Positions 1 to 7,334 of a DNA stretch of 64,000 bases are shown piece after piece. This stretch comes from UBA1351 sp963677625 (GTDB lineage: Bacteria > Bacillota > Clostridia > Lachnospirales > Vallitaleaceae). Each line of letters begins with the position of its first letter. The first letter of the stretch is position 1. The stretch lies in assembly GCA_963677625.2 (NCBI GenBank), contig CAXXSW010000002.1, positions 842,418 to 906,417 on the forward strand, given 5' to 3'. A program made the position numbers and the translations under genes. The notes under the pieces are model-generated. The model made no database searches, was not told where the DNA came from, and saw only the letters and a list, made by a program, of their open reading frames with translations.

Positions 1-386
1 GAATGGTTATAGAAAGACCAACCTATGACTTTGTAGAGCATACAAGGGCTACTGAAACAGTCAAAGTTAGTCCTAAAAAGGTTATTATCGTTGAAGGTAT
101 ACTTATCTTTGAAAACCGTGCCCTTCTTGAAGAGCTTGATATAAAGGTCTTTGTTGATACGGATGCAGATGTCCGTATTATTCGTAGAATTGTACGTGAT
201 GTGAAGGAAAGAGGCAGAAGCCTGGATTCTGTTATTAATCAATATTTGAATACAGTTAAACTTATGCATGAAGAGTTTGTCGAACCCAGCAAAAGAAATG
301 CAGATATCATTATACCGGAAGGTGGTCATAACAAGGTTGCTGTTTCCATGCTTTTGGATAAGATTAAAGTATTACTTGCCAGCTAG
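1..386 (+). CDS. udk: Uridine kinase, C-terminal part (gene cut by window start)
   Basis: Uridine kinase phosphorylates uridine and cytidine to UMP and CMP in the cytoplasmic pyrimidine salvage pathway. The window opens inside the gene, so the N-terminal P-loop is absent; roughly the last 128 codons remain, in the frame that begins at base 3. Visible family features are RPTYDFVEHTR, the VIIVEGILIF strand, and the arginine-rich lid segment RIIRRIVRDVKERGR. The stop codon is followed 16 bp later by a strong intrinsic terminator, so this is the last gene of its transcription unit. The family call is firm; the true start lies outside the window. Confidence 0.93.
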   Translation, partial: MVIERPTYDFVEHTRATETVKVSPKKVIIVEGILIFENRALLEELDIKVFVDTDADVRIIRRIVRDVKERGRSLDSVINQYLNTVKLMHEEFVEPSKRNADIIIPEGGHNKVAVSMLLDKIKVLLAS

Positions 387-402
387 ATCAACCATTAGAG
401 GA

Positions 403-429
403 GAGACCTGTGATGAAAGGTCTCTTTTT
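403..429 (+). terminator. Intrinsic terminator after udk
   Basis: A 7-bp stem (GAGACCT / AGGTCTC) with a 7-nt loop runs straight into a U-tract, 16 bp after the udk stop codon. Confidence 0.85.
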
Positions 430-452
430 ATTGTGCATTTTAGATAAAAATT

Positions 453-480
453 TTGCATTTTCTTGTAAACTTGCTATAAT
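453..480 (+). promoter_or_regulatory. Sigma-A-type promoter for the pyrophosphatase gene
   Basis: TTGCAT, a 16-bp spacer and a perfect TATAAT. The predicted transcript starts near 487 and carries an unusually long 5' leader of about 130 nt before the coding region. No known riboswitch motif is apparent in that leader. Confidence 0.6.
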
Positions 481-618
481 GGAAAGCGGATAAAAAATAA
501 TTTATAACAAAAAGGGATGGCCAAACTAATGATTTTGCATAATTTAGTAAGTTTTGAATTCCGGTCTAGGTTTTGACTGAAGTAAGAAAATGATTCTGGA
601 TTATGTATTAGTGGAAGC

Positions 619-2304
619 ATGAGTTATGGTGAAGAGATGAAAGAAAAAGTATATGTGTTTGGGCATCAAAACCCTGATACGGACTCTGTTTGTTCAGCAA
701 TTAGTTATGCTCATTTGAAAAATCAGTTAGACCCAAGTCATGAGTATATACCTGTGGCCTTAAAAGAAGCTAACAAAGAAACGGAATATGTTCTGGAATA
801 TTTTGATTTAGAAGGACCTAAGGTTATAGCTAGCCTAAAACCACAAGTCATGGATATTAACCTTCGTAATGATGCTTTTGTCAAAGAAGAGGACTCTATA
901 CGCGAAGTTTTAGAAGTCTTATTAGGCCAAACCGGGCGGATTGTTCCTGTTGTTAACCATGATGAGCGACTGATTGGTGTTGTTTCCATATCTGATATAG
1001 TACCTCGTTTACTGGGAACAGAGAATAAATCCATCTTGAAAGAAACTAGGACTCCTTTTGGACATGTTATTAAGGAACTCTCGCTTGAGAAAATTGTAGA
1101 TGTTTATGATGAGAAAGTGCATAATAATCATGTTGAAGGTATGGTTTATCTAGCTTCTGATTTGGTTGATGACCTGGATATGGTGACTAGGGATGATATT
1201 GTGATCTGTAATTATAAAGAGTGGAGACACTATATGGAAGTGGCAGGGGCAATCATTGTAGGATGCATGAAAGATCCTAACAAGGTCCAAATATTGATAG
1301 AAGATTGCAGGTCCTATCTTAAAGACAATCCTAATAGCAAGGGAAGTGTCTACTATTCTCCAATGAGTAATTTGGAAGTCGTTAAAGGGATTTCTAAATC
1401 TACACCAATAAGTTCAATGGTTAAGAAGGATGGCTTGGAGTATTTTGTTACCTATGAAACTATTGATGATGTAAAGGAAAATATGATGACGTCTAAATAC
1501 CGACGTTTTCCTGTGGTTAATGAAAATGGTAAGATTAAGGGGCTTTTATCTAGATCAGATTTGGTAGATATTAATAAGAAAAAGGCTATCCTTGTCGACC
1601 ATAATGAACGAGGTCAATCCATTGAAGGTATAGAAGATATTGAGATCCTTGAAATAATTGACCATCACAGGGTCGCCGATGTCATGACCATCGCCCCCTT
1701 GTATTTTAGGGTTGAGCCTGTTGGCTGTACATCAACTATTGTAGCTAGAATGTACGAAGAACATGGTGTTGAAATCCCAAGACATATTGCAGGTCTTATG
1801 ATGAGTGCTATTATTTCAGATACGCTACTCTTTAATTCACCTACATGTACAGACTTAGACATATCCATGGCCAATCGTTTAGCTGATATTGTTGGCCTTG
1901 ATATCCGTATGTATGGAATGAAGATGATTACGTCCGGGTCAGATCTCGGAGAACAGACACCTAATCAGATTCTTAACAATGACCGTAAGAAGTTTATGTT
2001 TGGTAAATATAAGGTTACGATTGCTCAAATAAATACAGGTGACTTTGACGGTTTCTTTAAGGTATTTGAGGATATTATGGAAGAAATGAAAAATATTTGC
2101 CAAAGGGATGGATATAACTTATTTGTCCTTCTTGTGACGGATGCTGTTGTAGGAGGAACTGAAATTATACCTGTTGGTGACTCTAGGTGGATTGTTGAGG
2201 AAGCTTTTGGATTAAGACCTCAAGATACATCTATGTTTTTGACAGGTGTTTTTTCCAGAAAGAAACAAATTGTACCAAAGCTCATGAATGCTGCTAGATT
2301 ATAA
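619..2304 (+). CDS. Manganese-dependent inorganic pyrophosphatase with CBS and DRTGG regulatory domains
   Basis: A family II (DHH superfamily) pyrophosphatase, which hydrolyses PPi in the cytoplasm with Mn/Co. The catalytic DHH domain begins with GHQNPDTDSV near residue 15. It is interrupted by a regulatory insert of about 245 residues: a CBS motif (about 75-130), a DRTGG-like domain (about 140-245) and a second CBS motif (about 255-315). It then resumes with DHNE and DHHRVAD (about 325-350) and a C-terminal DHHA2 domain. At 561 residues it matches the long, nucleotide-regulated CBS-PPases of clostridia, in which adenine nucleotides bind CBS and diadenosine polyphosphates bind DRTGG (family knowledge). 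Start choice is uncertain: ATG 619 and ATG 637 both have imperfectly spaced purine-rich stretches upstream. Confidence 0.93.
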   Translation: MSYGEEMKEKVYVFGHQNPDTDSVCSAISYAHLKNQLDPSHEYIPVALKEANKETEYVLEYFDLEGPKVIASLKPQVMDINLRNDAFVKEEDSIREVLEVLLGQTGRIVPVVNHDERLIGVVSISDIVPRLLGTENKSILKETRTPFGHVIKELSLEKIVDVYDEKVHNNHVEGMVYLASDLVDDLDMVTRDDIVICNYKEWRHYMEVAGAIIVGCMKDPNKVQILIEDCRSYLKDNPNSKGSVYYSPMSNLEVVKGISKSTPISSMVKKDGLEYFVTYETIDDVKENMMTSKYRRFPVVNENGKIKGLLSRSDLVDINKKKAILVDHNERGQSIEGIEDIEILEIIDHHRVADVMTIAPLYFRVEPVGCTSTIVARMYEEHGVEIPRHIAGLMMSAIISDTLLFNSPTCTDLDISMANRLADIVGLDIRMYGMKMITSGSDLGEQTPNQILNNDRKKFMFGKYKVTIAQINTGDFDGFFKVFEDIMEEMKNICQRDGYNLFVLLVTDAVVGGTEIIPVGDSRWIVEEAFGLRPQDTSMFLTGVFSRKKQIVPKLMNAARL

Positions 2305-2312
2305 ACATATAA

Positions 2313-2352
2313 AACCACCTGATCTAATGAATAGGCAGGTGGTTGATTTTTG
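2313..2352 (+). terminator. Intrinsic terminator after the pyrophosphatase gene
   Basis: A 9-bp perfect stem (AACCACCTG / CAGGTGGTT) with a 14-nt loop, followed by GATTTTTG. It lies between convergent genes and may also act weakly on the minus strand. Confidence 0.85.
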
Positions 2353-2381
2353 TTACTATATGTAGTTTTGGACTATATGGA

Positions 2382-3020
2382 TTACAATGTCCCCTCAAAG
2401 AAGTCGTATTGCTTAAGAACACGTTTACTGATTAGGTAGGAGTTTATTGAGAATACAATCCCTCCTACAAAGAATACATAGATAAACATATTGATAGCAC
2501 CTAGGACCACATTAAGGATAAGATATAAAAGTCCAGCATTAATTAGCGAAGCAAGAATGGCTGTAAGTAAATGTTTATTGGCAAGGAAAAAGGCTGTTTT
2601 TATGATTTCCATTAGTTTACCATGTGTGTGAGCTAATAGCGGGTAAGCAAAAGTGGAAATAAAACCTACTTCTATGAATATAAACATGTAAACAGGTAAA
2701 AGCCAAATCGTACCAAAGCTTTCAGTGAAAATCATAAAGATATTGAAAAGGCTAATAAGAATTAGTAACAAGGAAAAAATACCAAAAATTAGAGCGCTGA
2801 AAAAACGTTTACGAAATACCTTAAAAAATTGCTTTAGCATATAGCCTTCTTCAGAGATAATCGAAGTGTATAGGGAAGAATAGGCTGCTGTTGTGGCTGG
2901 TCCACTAAGGATACCGAAACTAAAAAACGTTAATAGGAGCCATAAAATGTTGACTACTAGAATATCGAAGACCATGCTTCCATAGCGTTGAAATGGACCG
3001 TCTAAATCAAATAATTTCAC
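2382..3020 (-). CDS. DUF624 family (YesL-like) membrane protein
   Basis: A 212-residue membrane protein with about five hydrophobic segments. The N-terminal pattern FDLDGPFQRYG, followed by a long hydrophobic stretch ending in GPATTAAYSSL, is characteristic of DUF624/YesL proteins. Members in Firmicutes often sit beside carbohydrate ABC importers, but none is present here, so no substrate can be proposed. It converges on the pyrophosphatase gene, and its upstream region has three TTTAATGGA-like half-sites (see 3067-3102), which suggests specific regulation. Molecular function is unknown. Confidence 0.8.
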   Translation of the reverse strand: MKLFDLDGPFQRYGSMVFDILVVNILWLLLTFFSFGILSGPATTAAYSSLYTSIISEEGYMLKQFFKVFRKRFFSALIFGIFSLLLILISLFNIFMIFTESFGTIWLLPVYMFIFIEVGFISTFAYPLLAHTHGKLMEIIKTAFFLANKHLLTAILASLINAGLLYLILNVVLGAINMFIYVFFVGGIVFSINSYLISKRVLKQYDFFEGTL

Positions 3021-3066
3021 TTTTGTTTCCTCTTTTCATAGAATATTGCGGTTTCCATTATATCAT

Positions 3067-3102
3067 ATTTAATGGAGTCAAGATATTTAAATTCCATTAA
3101 AT
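3067..3102. promoter_or_regulatory. Inverted repeat, possible operator of the DUF624 gene
   Basis: A perfect 10-bp inverted repeat, ATTTAATGGA / TCCATTAAAT, with a 16-bp gap. A third similar half-site (TTTCCATTATA) lies nearer the gene around 3051. On the minus strand a TATAAT falls between the half-sites, so bound protein could interfere with transcription of the DUF624 gene. Confidence 0.45.
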
Positions 3103-3149
3103 GTTTCACAAAATTAAAGACACATTACTGGTTAATCATACAATGAAAG

Positions 3150-4421
3150 TCATTCTTTACCTATAGAGTTTACTAAAAACCGCCTGATTGGTAAGGCAGT
3201 ATAGAAAGAACCACAGGCGAGAATGAGATTAGAGTCTATATGGCTTGCCATCTTATATGCATCCTTTATATCACGTGCAAGTCTAGTTTTTTGCTTCAAA
3301 GAATCATCTAGTTGAGTATAAATGGTTTCAGGATGGAAGGCTCTTGGTGATTCAGGAGCCACAAGAATCATGGTATTACTTAAGGGACTAAGTTTGGCAA
3401 TTGCTTCTTTGTAAGGTTTGTCTTCCAACATGCCTAGAATTATGGTAATGGTTGAATGAGAATGATTGGTTTGAAGATAAGAGACCAAGGCGTCAATACC
3501 TTCAGAATTATGTCCGCCATCGATTAACCATTGTCTTTGATTGTAGGTAATTAACTCTAATCTTGCAGGGTGTATCAGGTTAGATAACCCCTTTAGTATT
3601 GATGTATGGCTAACTGGGTAAGTTTTCCTTAATAGTGCAATGGTAGATAAGGTCAGAGCTAGATTATCCCTTTGGTGATTACCCTTAAGTTTGTTGGCAT
3701 GCCTATAAGCTAGAATTTGATTGTCTGTATACTTGTCTTGTATATAGGATTGACTGTCATACATTGGAGACTGAATATCATAAGCTAGTTCTCTGATGAG
3801 TTGGAGTGCTTCATCGTTAAACTTGCCTAGAATACAAGGAACCTTTTTTTTCATAATACCTGCCTTATGTCTGGCAATGTCAGAAATGGTATTACCCAGA
3901 TATTCAGTATGATCGAGTGAAACATTAGTAATAACTGTTGCAAGGGGATGGTCGAAGACATTAGTGGCATCGTCTTTCCCACCCATAAGTGCTTCAATGA
4001 TACAGATGTCCATCTTACTTAGATAGAAGGAGTAAAGGGCGATGACGGTAATACATTCATAATGAGTAGGTAAACAGGCTCCTTCCTTTTTCATTTCATG
4101 ATACAGACTTGCTACAGTGTGGGAGGCTTTGTTCATGAAGCTTATGGATATTGTTTCTTCATTGATCGTGATACATTCCCTATAATCAAAAACATATGGA
4201 GATGTAAAAGTACCTATTCGGTAACCGGCTGTTTGATATATGGAGCTAATGGCTTTGGTGACAGAACCTTTTCCGTTAGTTCCGGTGATGTGAATAACAG
4301 GTAGGTTTAAGTGGAAATTTCCCATTCTGCTTAGAAGGTCTTTTATGGCATCTCTTGTCATCGTATTGTAAAACCAAGGTATTTGGTCTAAAAATTCTTT
4401 GTAGTTTGTAAAGATATTCAA
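3150..4421 (-). CDS. folC: Folylpolyglutamate synthase / dihydrofolate synthase
   Basis: FolC adds glutamate to dihydropteroate and/or extends the polyglutamate tail of folates, using ATP, in the cytoplasm. The Mur-ligase-like P-loop ITGTNGKGSV is at about residues 45-54. Further family motifs are ALMGGKDDATNVFDHP, VSLDHTEYLG (about 165-180), and the C-terminal-domain motifs LIDGGHN and CGSFYT. The 423-residue length is normal. It is transcribed away from the GntR regulator, with 90 bp between the two start codons. Whether it has both activities cannot be decided from sequence alone. Confidence 0.93.
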   Translation of the reverse strand: MNIFTNYKEFLDQIPWFYNTMTRDAIKDLLSRMGNFHLNLPVIHITGTNGKGSVTKAISSIYQTAGYRIGTFTSPYVFDYRECITINEETISISFMNKASHTVASLYHEMKKEGACLPTHYECITVIALYSFYLSKMDICIIEALMGGKDDATNVFDHPLATVITNVSLDHTEYLGNTISDIARHKAGIMKKKVPCILGKFNDEALQLIRELAYDIQSPMYDSQSYIQDKYTDNQILAYRHANKLKGNHQRDNLALTLSTIALLRKTYPVSHTSILKGLSNLIHPARLELITYNQRQWLIDGGHNSEGIDALVSYLQTNHSHSTITIILGMLEDKPYKEAIAKLSPLSNTMILVAPESPRAFHPETIYTQLDDSLKQKTRLARDIKDAYKMASHIDSNLILACGSFYTALPIRRFLVNSIGKE

Positions 4422-4511
4422 TGAATGAATCTCCTTTCCTTAAACATATATCCTGAATTATATAGTATAATATCAATGGTATCAACAAATGTTCACTATA
4501 GGGGTTATGAA

Positions 4512-5219
4512 ATGAAAGAACATATTTATTTAAAATTAGCAAAAGATATAGAGAGTAAGATAAATAGTGGTGAATATAAGATTCGTGAGAAACTTCCATC
4601 TGAAAGAGAGCTTGCAAAAGCCTATGGTGTCAGCAGAATGACAGCGAGACAGGCAATTACATCCCTCTTGGAAGAGGGGGTTGTATTTCGTGAAAGGGGT
4701 AGCGGAACTTTTGTCCAAGCACCTTCTATCCAACAAAACAATGTGAAAAGTTTTACTGAGACTGTTGAAGCACTAGGATTTAAGGTTAAGAATCGTATTA
4801 TTGAGTTTTCAACGGTAAGTTCACTAAAAACTATTGCAAAAGTTTTAGAACTTCCTGACGATACTTCTTTTTATAAGCTAAAGCGACTGCGATTAGGTAA
4901 TTCAATTCCAATGGCTCTAGAAGTTTTATATATTCCCAAGGTTTATCTACCTGGTCTAGACACTTTCGATATGGATCAATCTCTATATTATCTCTTGGAA
5001 GAAGAATACGGAATCAATGTATCTAGGGTGTCCTATCAAGTGGAAGCTATCTTGGCTAACCCTGTCCATATGAAAATTATGGAACTGAAAAAGGTGACAG
5101 CGCTTTTGAAAGTGACTGGAATTAGCTATGATCAGGATGGGAGAAAACTCCTCTATGAGGAATCCCTTTATCGTTCGGACTTATATACCTATCACATGGA
5201 TGTTAGCAAGAAATATTAG
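4512..5219 (+). CDS. GntR family regulator, HutC/UTRA subfamily
   Basis: A 235-residue DNA-binding regulator. An N-terminal winged helix (about 5-70; LPSERELAKAYGVSRMTARQAI and ERGSGTFV are signature segments) is followed by a UTRA effector domain (about 90-230), typical of HutC-type GntR proteins that sense small metabolites, often sugar phosphates or amino-acid derivatives. I chose ATG 4512 over an upstream in-frame start at 4425 because the GntR domain begins there and GGGG lies at about the right distance upstream. It is divergent from folC. No obvious target operon adjoins it, so effector and regulon are unknown. Confidence 0.88.
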   Translation: MKEHIYLKLAKDIESKINSGEYKIREKLPSERELAKAYGVSRMTARQAITSLLEEGVVFRERGSGTFVQAPSIQQNNVKSFTETVEALGFKVKNRIIEFSTVSSLKTIAKVLELPDDTSFYKLKRLRLGNSIPMALEVLYIPKVYLPGLDTFDMDQSLYYLLEEEYGINVSRVSYQVEAILANPVHMKIMELKKVTALLKVTGISYDQDGRKLLYEESLYRSDLYTYHMDVSKKY

Positions 5220-5244
5220 GCTATAAATATGACTAGGTCTTTAT

Positions 5245-5267
5245 GATGACAAATGTCACCTGTCATC
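5245..5267. promoter_or_regulatory. TGACA/TGTCA inverted repeats upstream of the NarL-type operon
   Basis: The arms GATGACA and TGTCATC form a perfect 7-bp inverted repeat. An internal TGTCA provides a further half-site, and GATGACTA recurs at about 5288. The site lies about 70-95 bp upstream of the predicted transcription start, where NarL/LuxR-type response regulators commonly bind. Autoregulation by the adjacent regulator is inferred. Confidence 0.45.
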
Positions 5268-5302
5268 AGTGGATTTTGCATAGAAACGATGACTAACTAC
5301 TC

Positions 5303-5331
5303 TTGAGATTAGGCTCATATCAAGATACAAT
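5303..5331 (+). promoter_or_regulatory. Sigma-A-type promoter of the NarL-type signalling operon
   Basis: TTGAGA, a 17-bp spacer and TACAAT, about 20 bp upstream of the first start codon. Confidence 0.6.
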
Positions 5332-5353
5332 ATAAAAAAGAAAGGGCAGGTCA

Positions 5354-6631
5354 ATGGGAAACGGTAGATATTATACTTTCAGACAGTTTTTTGAAATTGC
5401 ATATTTGACCCTGTCCAGCGGGATAACGGTATTTGCTTTGACTTATATTTGGATTAAGGCAAGAGACAAGACCATTGCATCCCGCTATGTGTTGGCCCTA
5501 GTGGGAATACTCTTTTATTTTCTTTTAAGCTTCATCAAAGAGGTTACTTATGGCTTGAGAGCGGCATATGTACTAACAGGTATAAGTTATTTTGGGATTT
5601 TCTTTTTTTGTTGGACTGGGATTTATCAAAGTAAAAAATGGATTAAAGGATTGGTTCTTGTTTCTGGGATCTTCTGTACTGTAGCAATTAGTGTCAGACG
5701 GCCAGAATTTTCATTCTTTTTTCATCAATTGTCGCCTTGGCTAATCCTAAGTATCCTAAGCTTATACATTTGGAATCTTGGTATAAGGATTAATTTGTTT
5801 AGAGAAGAAGGCCTCAAATCCTTTAAGACAAAACAAGAGATCCTTGTTATGGTCGGATATACCTATATGACCCTGTCATTGGTTCTTATATGGGCGACGG
5901 GAGTCAATGGAATCACCATACAGTACAGTGTAACAACTCTGCCGATTCTGTATCTGCTTATTTTCCTTAAATTTATGCCGGAAGAAAAAATTCCTTTGGG
6001 TTACCATTCGGCTATTGAAGATATGCTGGATACTATGATAATTGTCAGTCCGGACAGGGATATACTTTTTATCAATGATTCTCAATTTGCTGACTATATA
6101 AAAAAGGATACAAAGGTTGATTTCAAGCATCTTGAAGATCTTTTCATGTTTCAGGATATAAGTGTTGTTAGGTTGGAAGAACGGACTATACAGTTAAATG
6201 GAAGGCTGGATAACAAGCTCTTAAGTATTCTAGTATGTCTTAAGCCAATTCAAAAAGGTGATCAGATTCTTGGTTATATTATTGTATCTACAGACTGTAC
6301 GCACCTGGAACAGATGATCGTTGAACTAAACGATACGAAAGAAGAACTAAAAACAAAAGAGAAAGAACTTCTTCTCTATGCCAGTACGGTAAAAACATTG
6401 ACAAGTGAGAAGGAAAGGCAACGATTGATGCAGGATGTTCAGAATCAACTGGGGCACCACTTGGCTGAATTGACAACCTTTTTGCTAAATACTAAAAATA
6501 AAGCCCTTATTGAAGAGAGGGATCACATGATTAGTCAAATAGAAACGGCCATTCTAATGGCGAGAAGAAGCCTCTTAAAGATTAGAATGACAGTAGTGGA
6601 GTACAGAGAAACATATGAGGGAAAGGAGTAG
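5354..6631 (+). CDS. Kinase-like membrane sensor without phospho-acceptor His or ATPase domain
   Basis: A 425-residue protein. An N-terminal region with about seven hydrophobic segments (1-210) precedes a PAS-like domain (about 220-325), a coiled-coil linker (about 330-355) and a helix matching the HisKA_3 dimerisation region. In that helix the usual LHD-x-LGH becomes VQNQLGHH: the phospho-acceptor position is Gln363 (codon 6440-6442) and the following Asp is Asn364. The protein ends soon after, with no N-, G1- or G2-box, so the catalytic ATPase domain is missing. It keeps the layout of the intact kinase encoded at 7335. The stop is 2 bp before the regulator's start. It is most likely a pseudo-kinase sensor or allosteric partner (inference); no frameshift is apparent. 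Confidence 0.75.
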   Translation: MGNGRYYTFRQFFEIAYLTLSSGITVFALTYIWIKARDKTIASRYVLALVGILFYFLLSFIKEVTYGLRAAYVLTGISYFGIFFFCWTGIYQSKKWIKGLVLVSGIFCTVAISVRRPEFSFFFHQLSPWLILSILSLYIWNLGIRINLFREEGLKSFKTKQEILVMVGYTYMTLSLVLIWATGVNGITIQYSVTTLPILYLLIFLKFMPEEKIPLGYHSAIEDMLDTMIIVSPDRDILFINDSQFADYIKKDTKVDFKHLEDLFMFQDISVVRLEERTIQLNGRLDNKLLSILVCLKPIQKGDQILGYIIVSTDCTHLEQMIVELNDTKEELKTKEKELLLYASTVKTLTSEKERQRLMQDVQNQLGHHLAELTTFLLNTKNKALIEERDHMISQIETAILMARRSLLKIRMTVVEYRETYEGKE

Positions 6632-6633
6632 CC

Positions 6634-7284
6634 ATGATTCGTGTTTTATTAGCTGATGATCAGGTTCTGCTTAGAAATTCGCTCCAATATATATTGGATA
6701 AAGATGAGGAAATAAGCGTTGAAGCCGTTGCCTCCAATGGAAGTGAGGTAATGAAAATCCTGCAAGAAAAGGATATTGATGTTGTACTCCTTGATATAGT
6801 TATGCCTGAAAAGGATGGCATAGAAACCGTTAAGGAAATTAGTCTCTTGTATCCTGAGATGAAAGTTCTGATGCTTACGACTTTTGAGAATATTGAAAAT
6901 ATCATGGAAAGTTTTATTAATGGGGCAAATGGCTACATCGTTAAGGACATGGGGCCAGATGAGCTGGTTATGTCAGTCAAATGTGTTGTACGTGGACTAA
7001 ATGTTGTCCATGAGAATGTACACCAACTTATGGTTAAGAGTTTTGCAAGAGAGTATAATAACCAGTATTCAATTAGTGATGAAAAAGAGCCGATTACCAT
7101 TACCAATACGGAAAAAGAGATTATTAAGCTGGTTGCTCAGGGAAAAAACAACAAAGAAATTGCACAAATTATGAATTTTGCAGAAGGGACGATACGCAAT
7201 AAAATTACTAGGTTATTGGATAAATTGGATTTGAGGGATAGGTTGCAGATTGCTATTTTTGCTTTGGAGAATAATTTGCTCTAA
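6634..7284 (+). CDS. NarL/LuxR family response regulator
   Basis: A 216-residue cytoplasmic transcription regulator. The receiver domain (1-120) has the acidic pair Asp8/Asp9, the phosphorylation site Asp54 in VLLDIVMP, and the conserved Lys in GYIVKD. A linker leads to a C-terminal LuxR-type helix-turn-helix (about 150-210) with the segment GKNNKEIAQIMNFAEGTIRNKI. It lies between a degenerate and an intact kinase gene in one operon. The intact kinase is the expected phosphodonor; the degenerate partner may modulate it. Inverted TGACA repeats upstream of the operon suggest autoregulation. Target genes are unknown. Confidence 0.92.
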   Translation: MIRVLLADDQVLLRNSLQYILDKDEEISVEAVASNGSEVMKILQEKDIDVVLLDIVMPEKDGIETVKEISLLYPEMKVLMLTTFENIENIMESFINGANGYIVKDMGPDELVMSVKCVVRGLNVVHENVHQLMVKSFAREYNNQYSISDEKEPITITNTEKEIIKLVAQGKNNKEIAQIMNFAEGTIRNKITRLLDKLDLRDRLQIAIFALENNLL

Positions 7285-7334
7285 GATCATGTAATGGAAA
7301 AGGAAATCATATCCAATGTAATTGGGAGGTCCAA

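Noticed and set aside
529..576. Possible 15-codon leader peptide before the pyrophosphatase gene (ATG 529)
   Set aside because: A purine-rich site lies upstream, but there are no regulatory codons or alternative hairpins; too weak to call.
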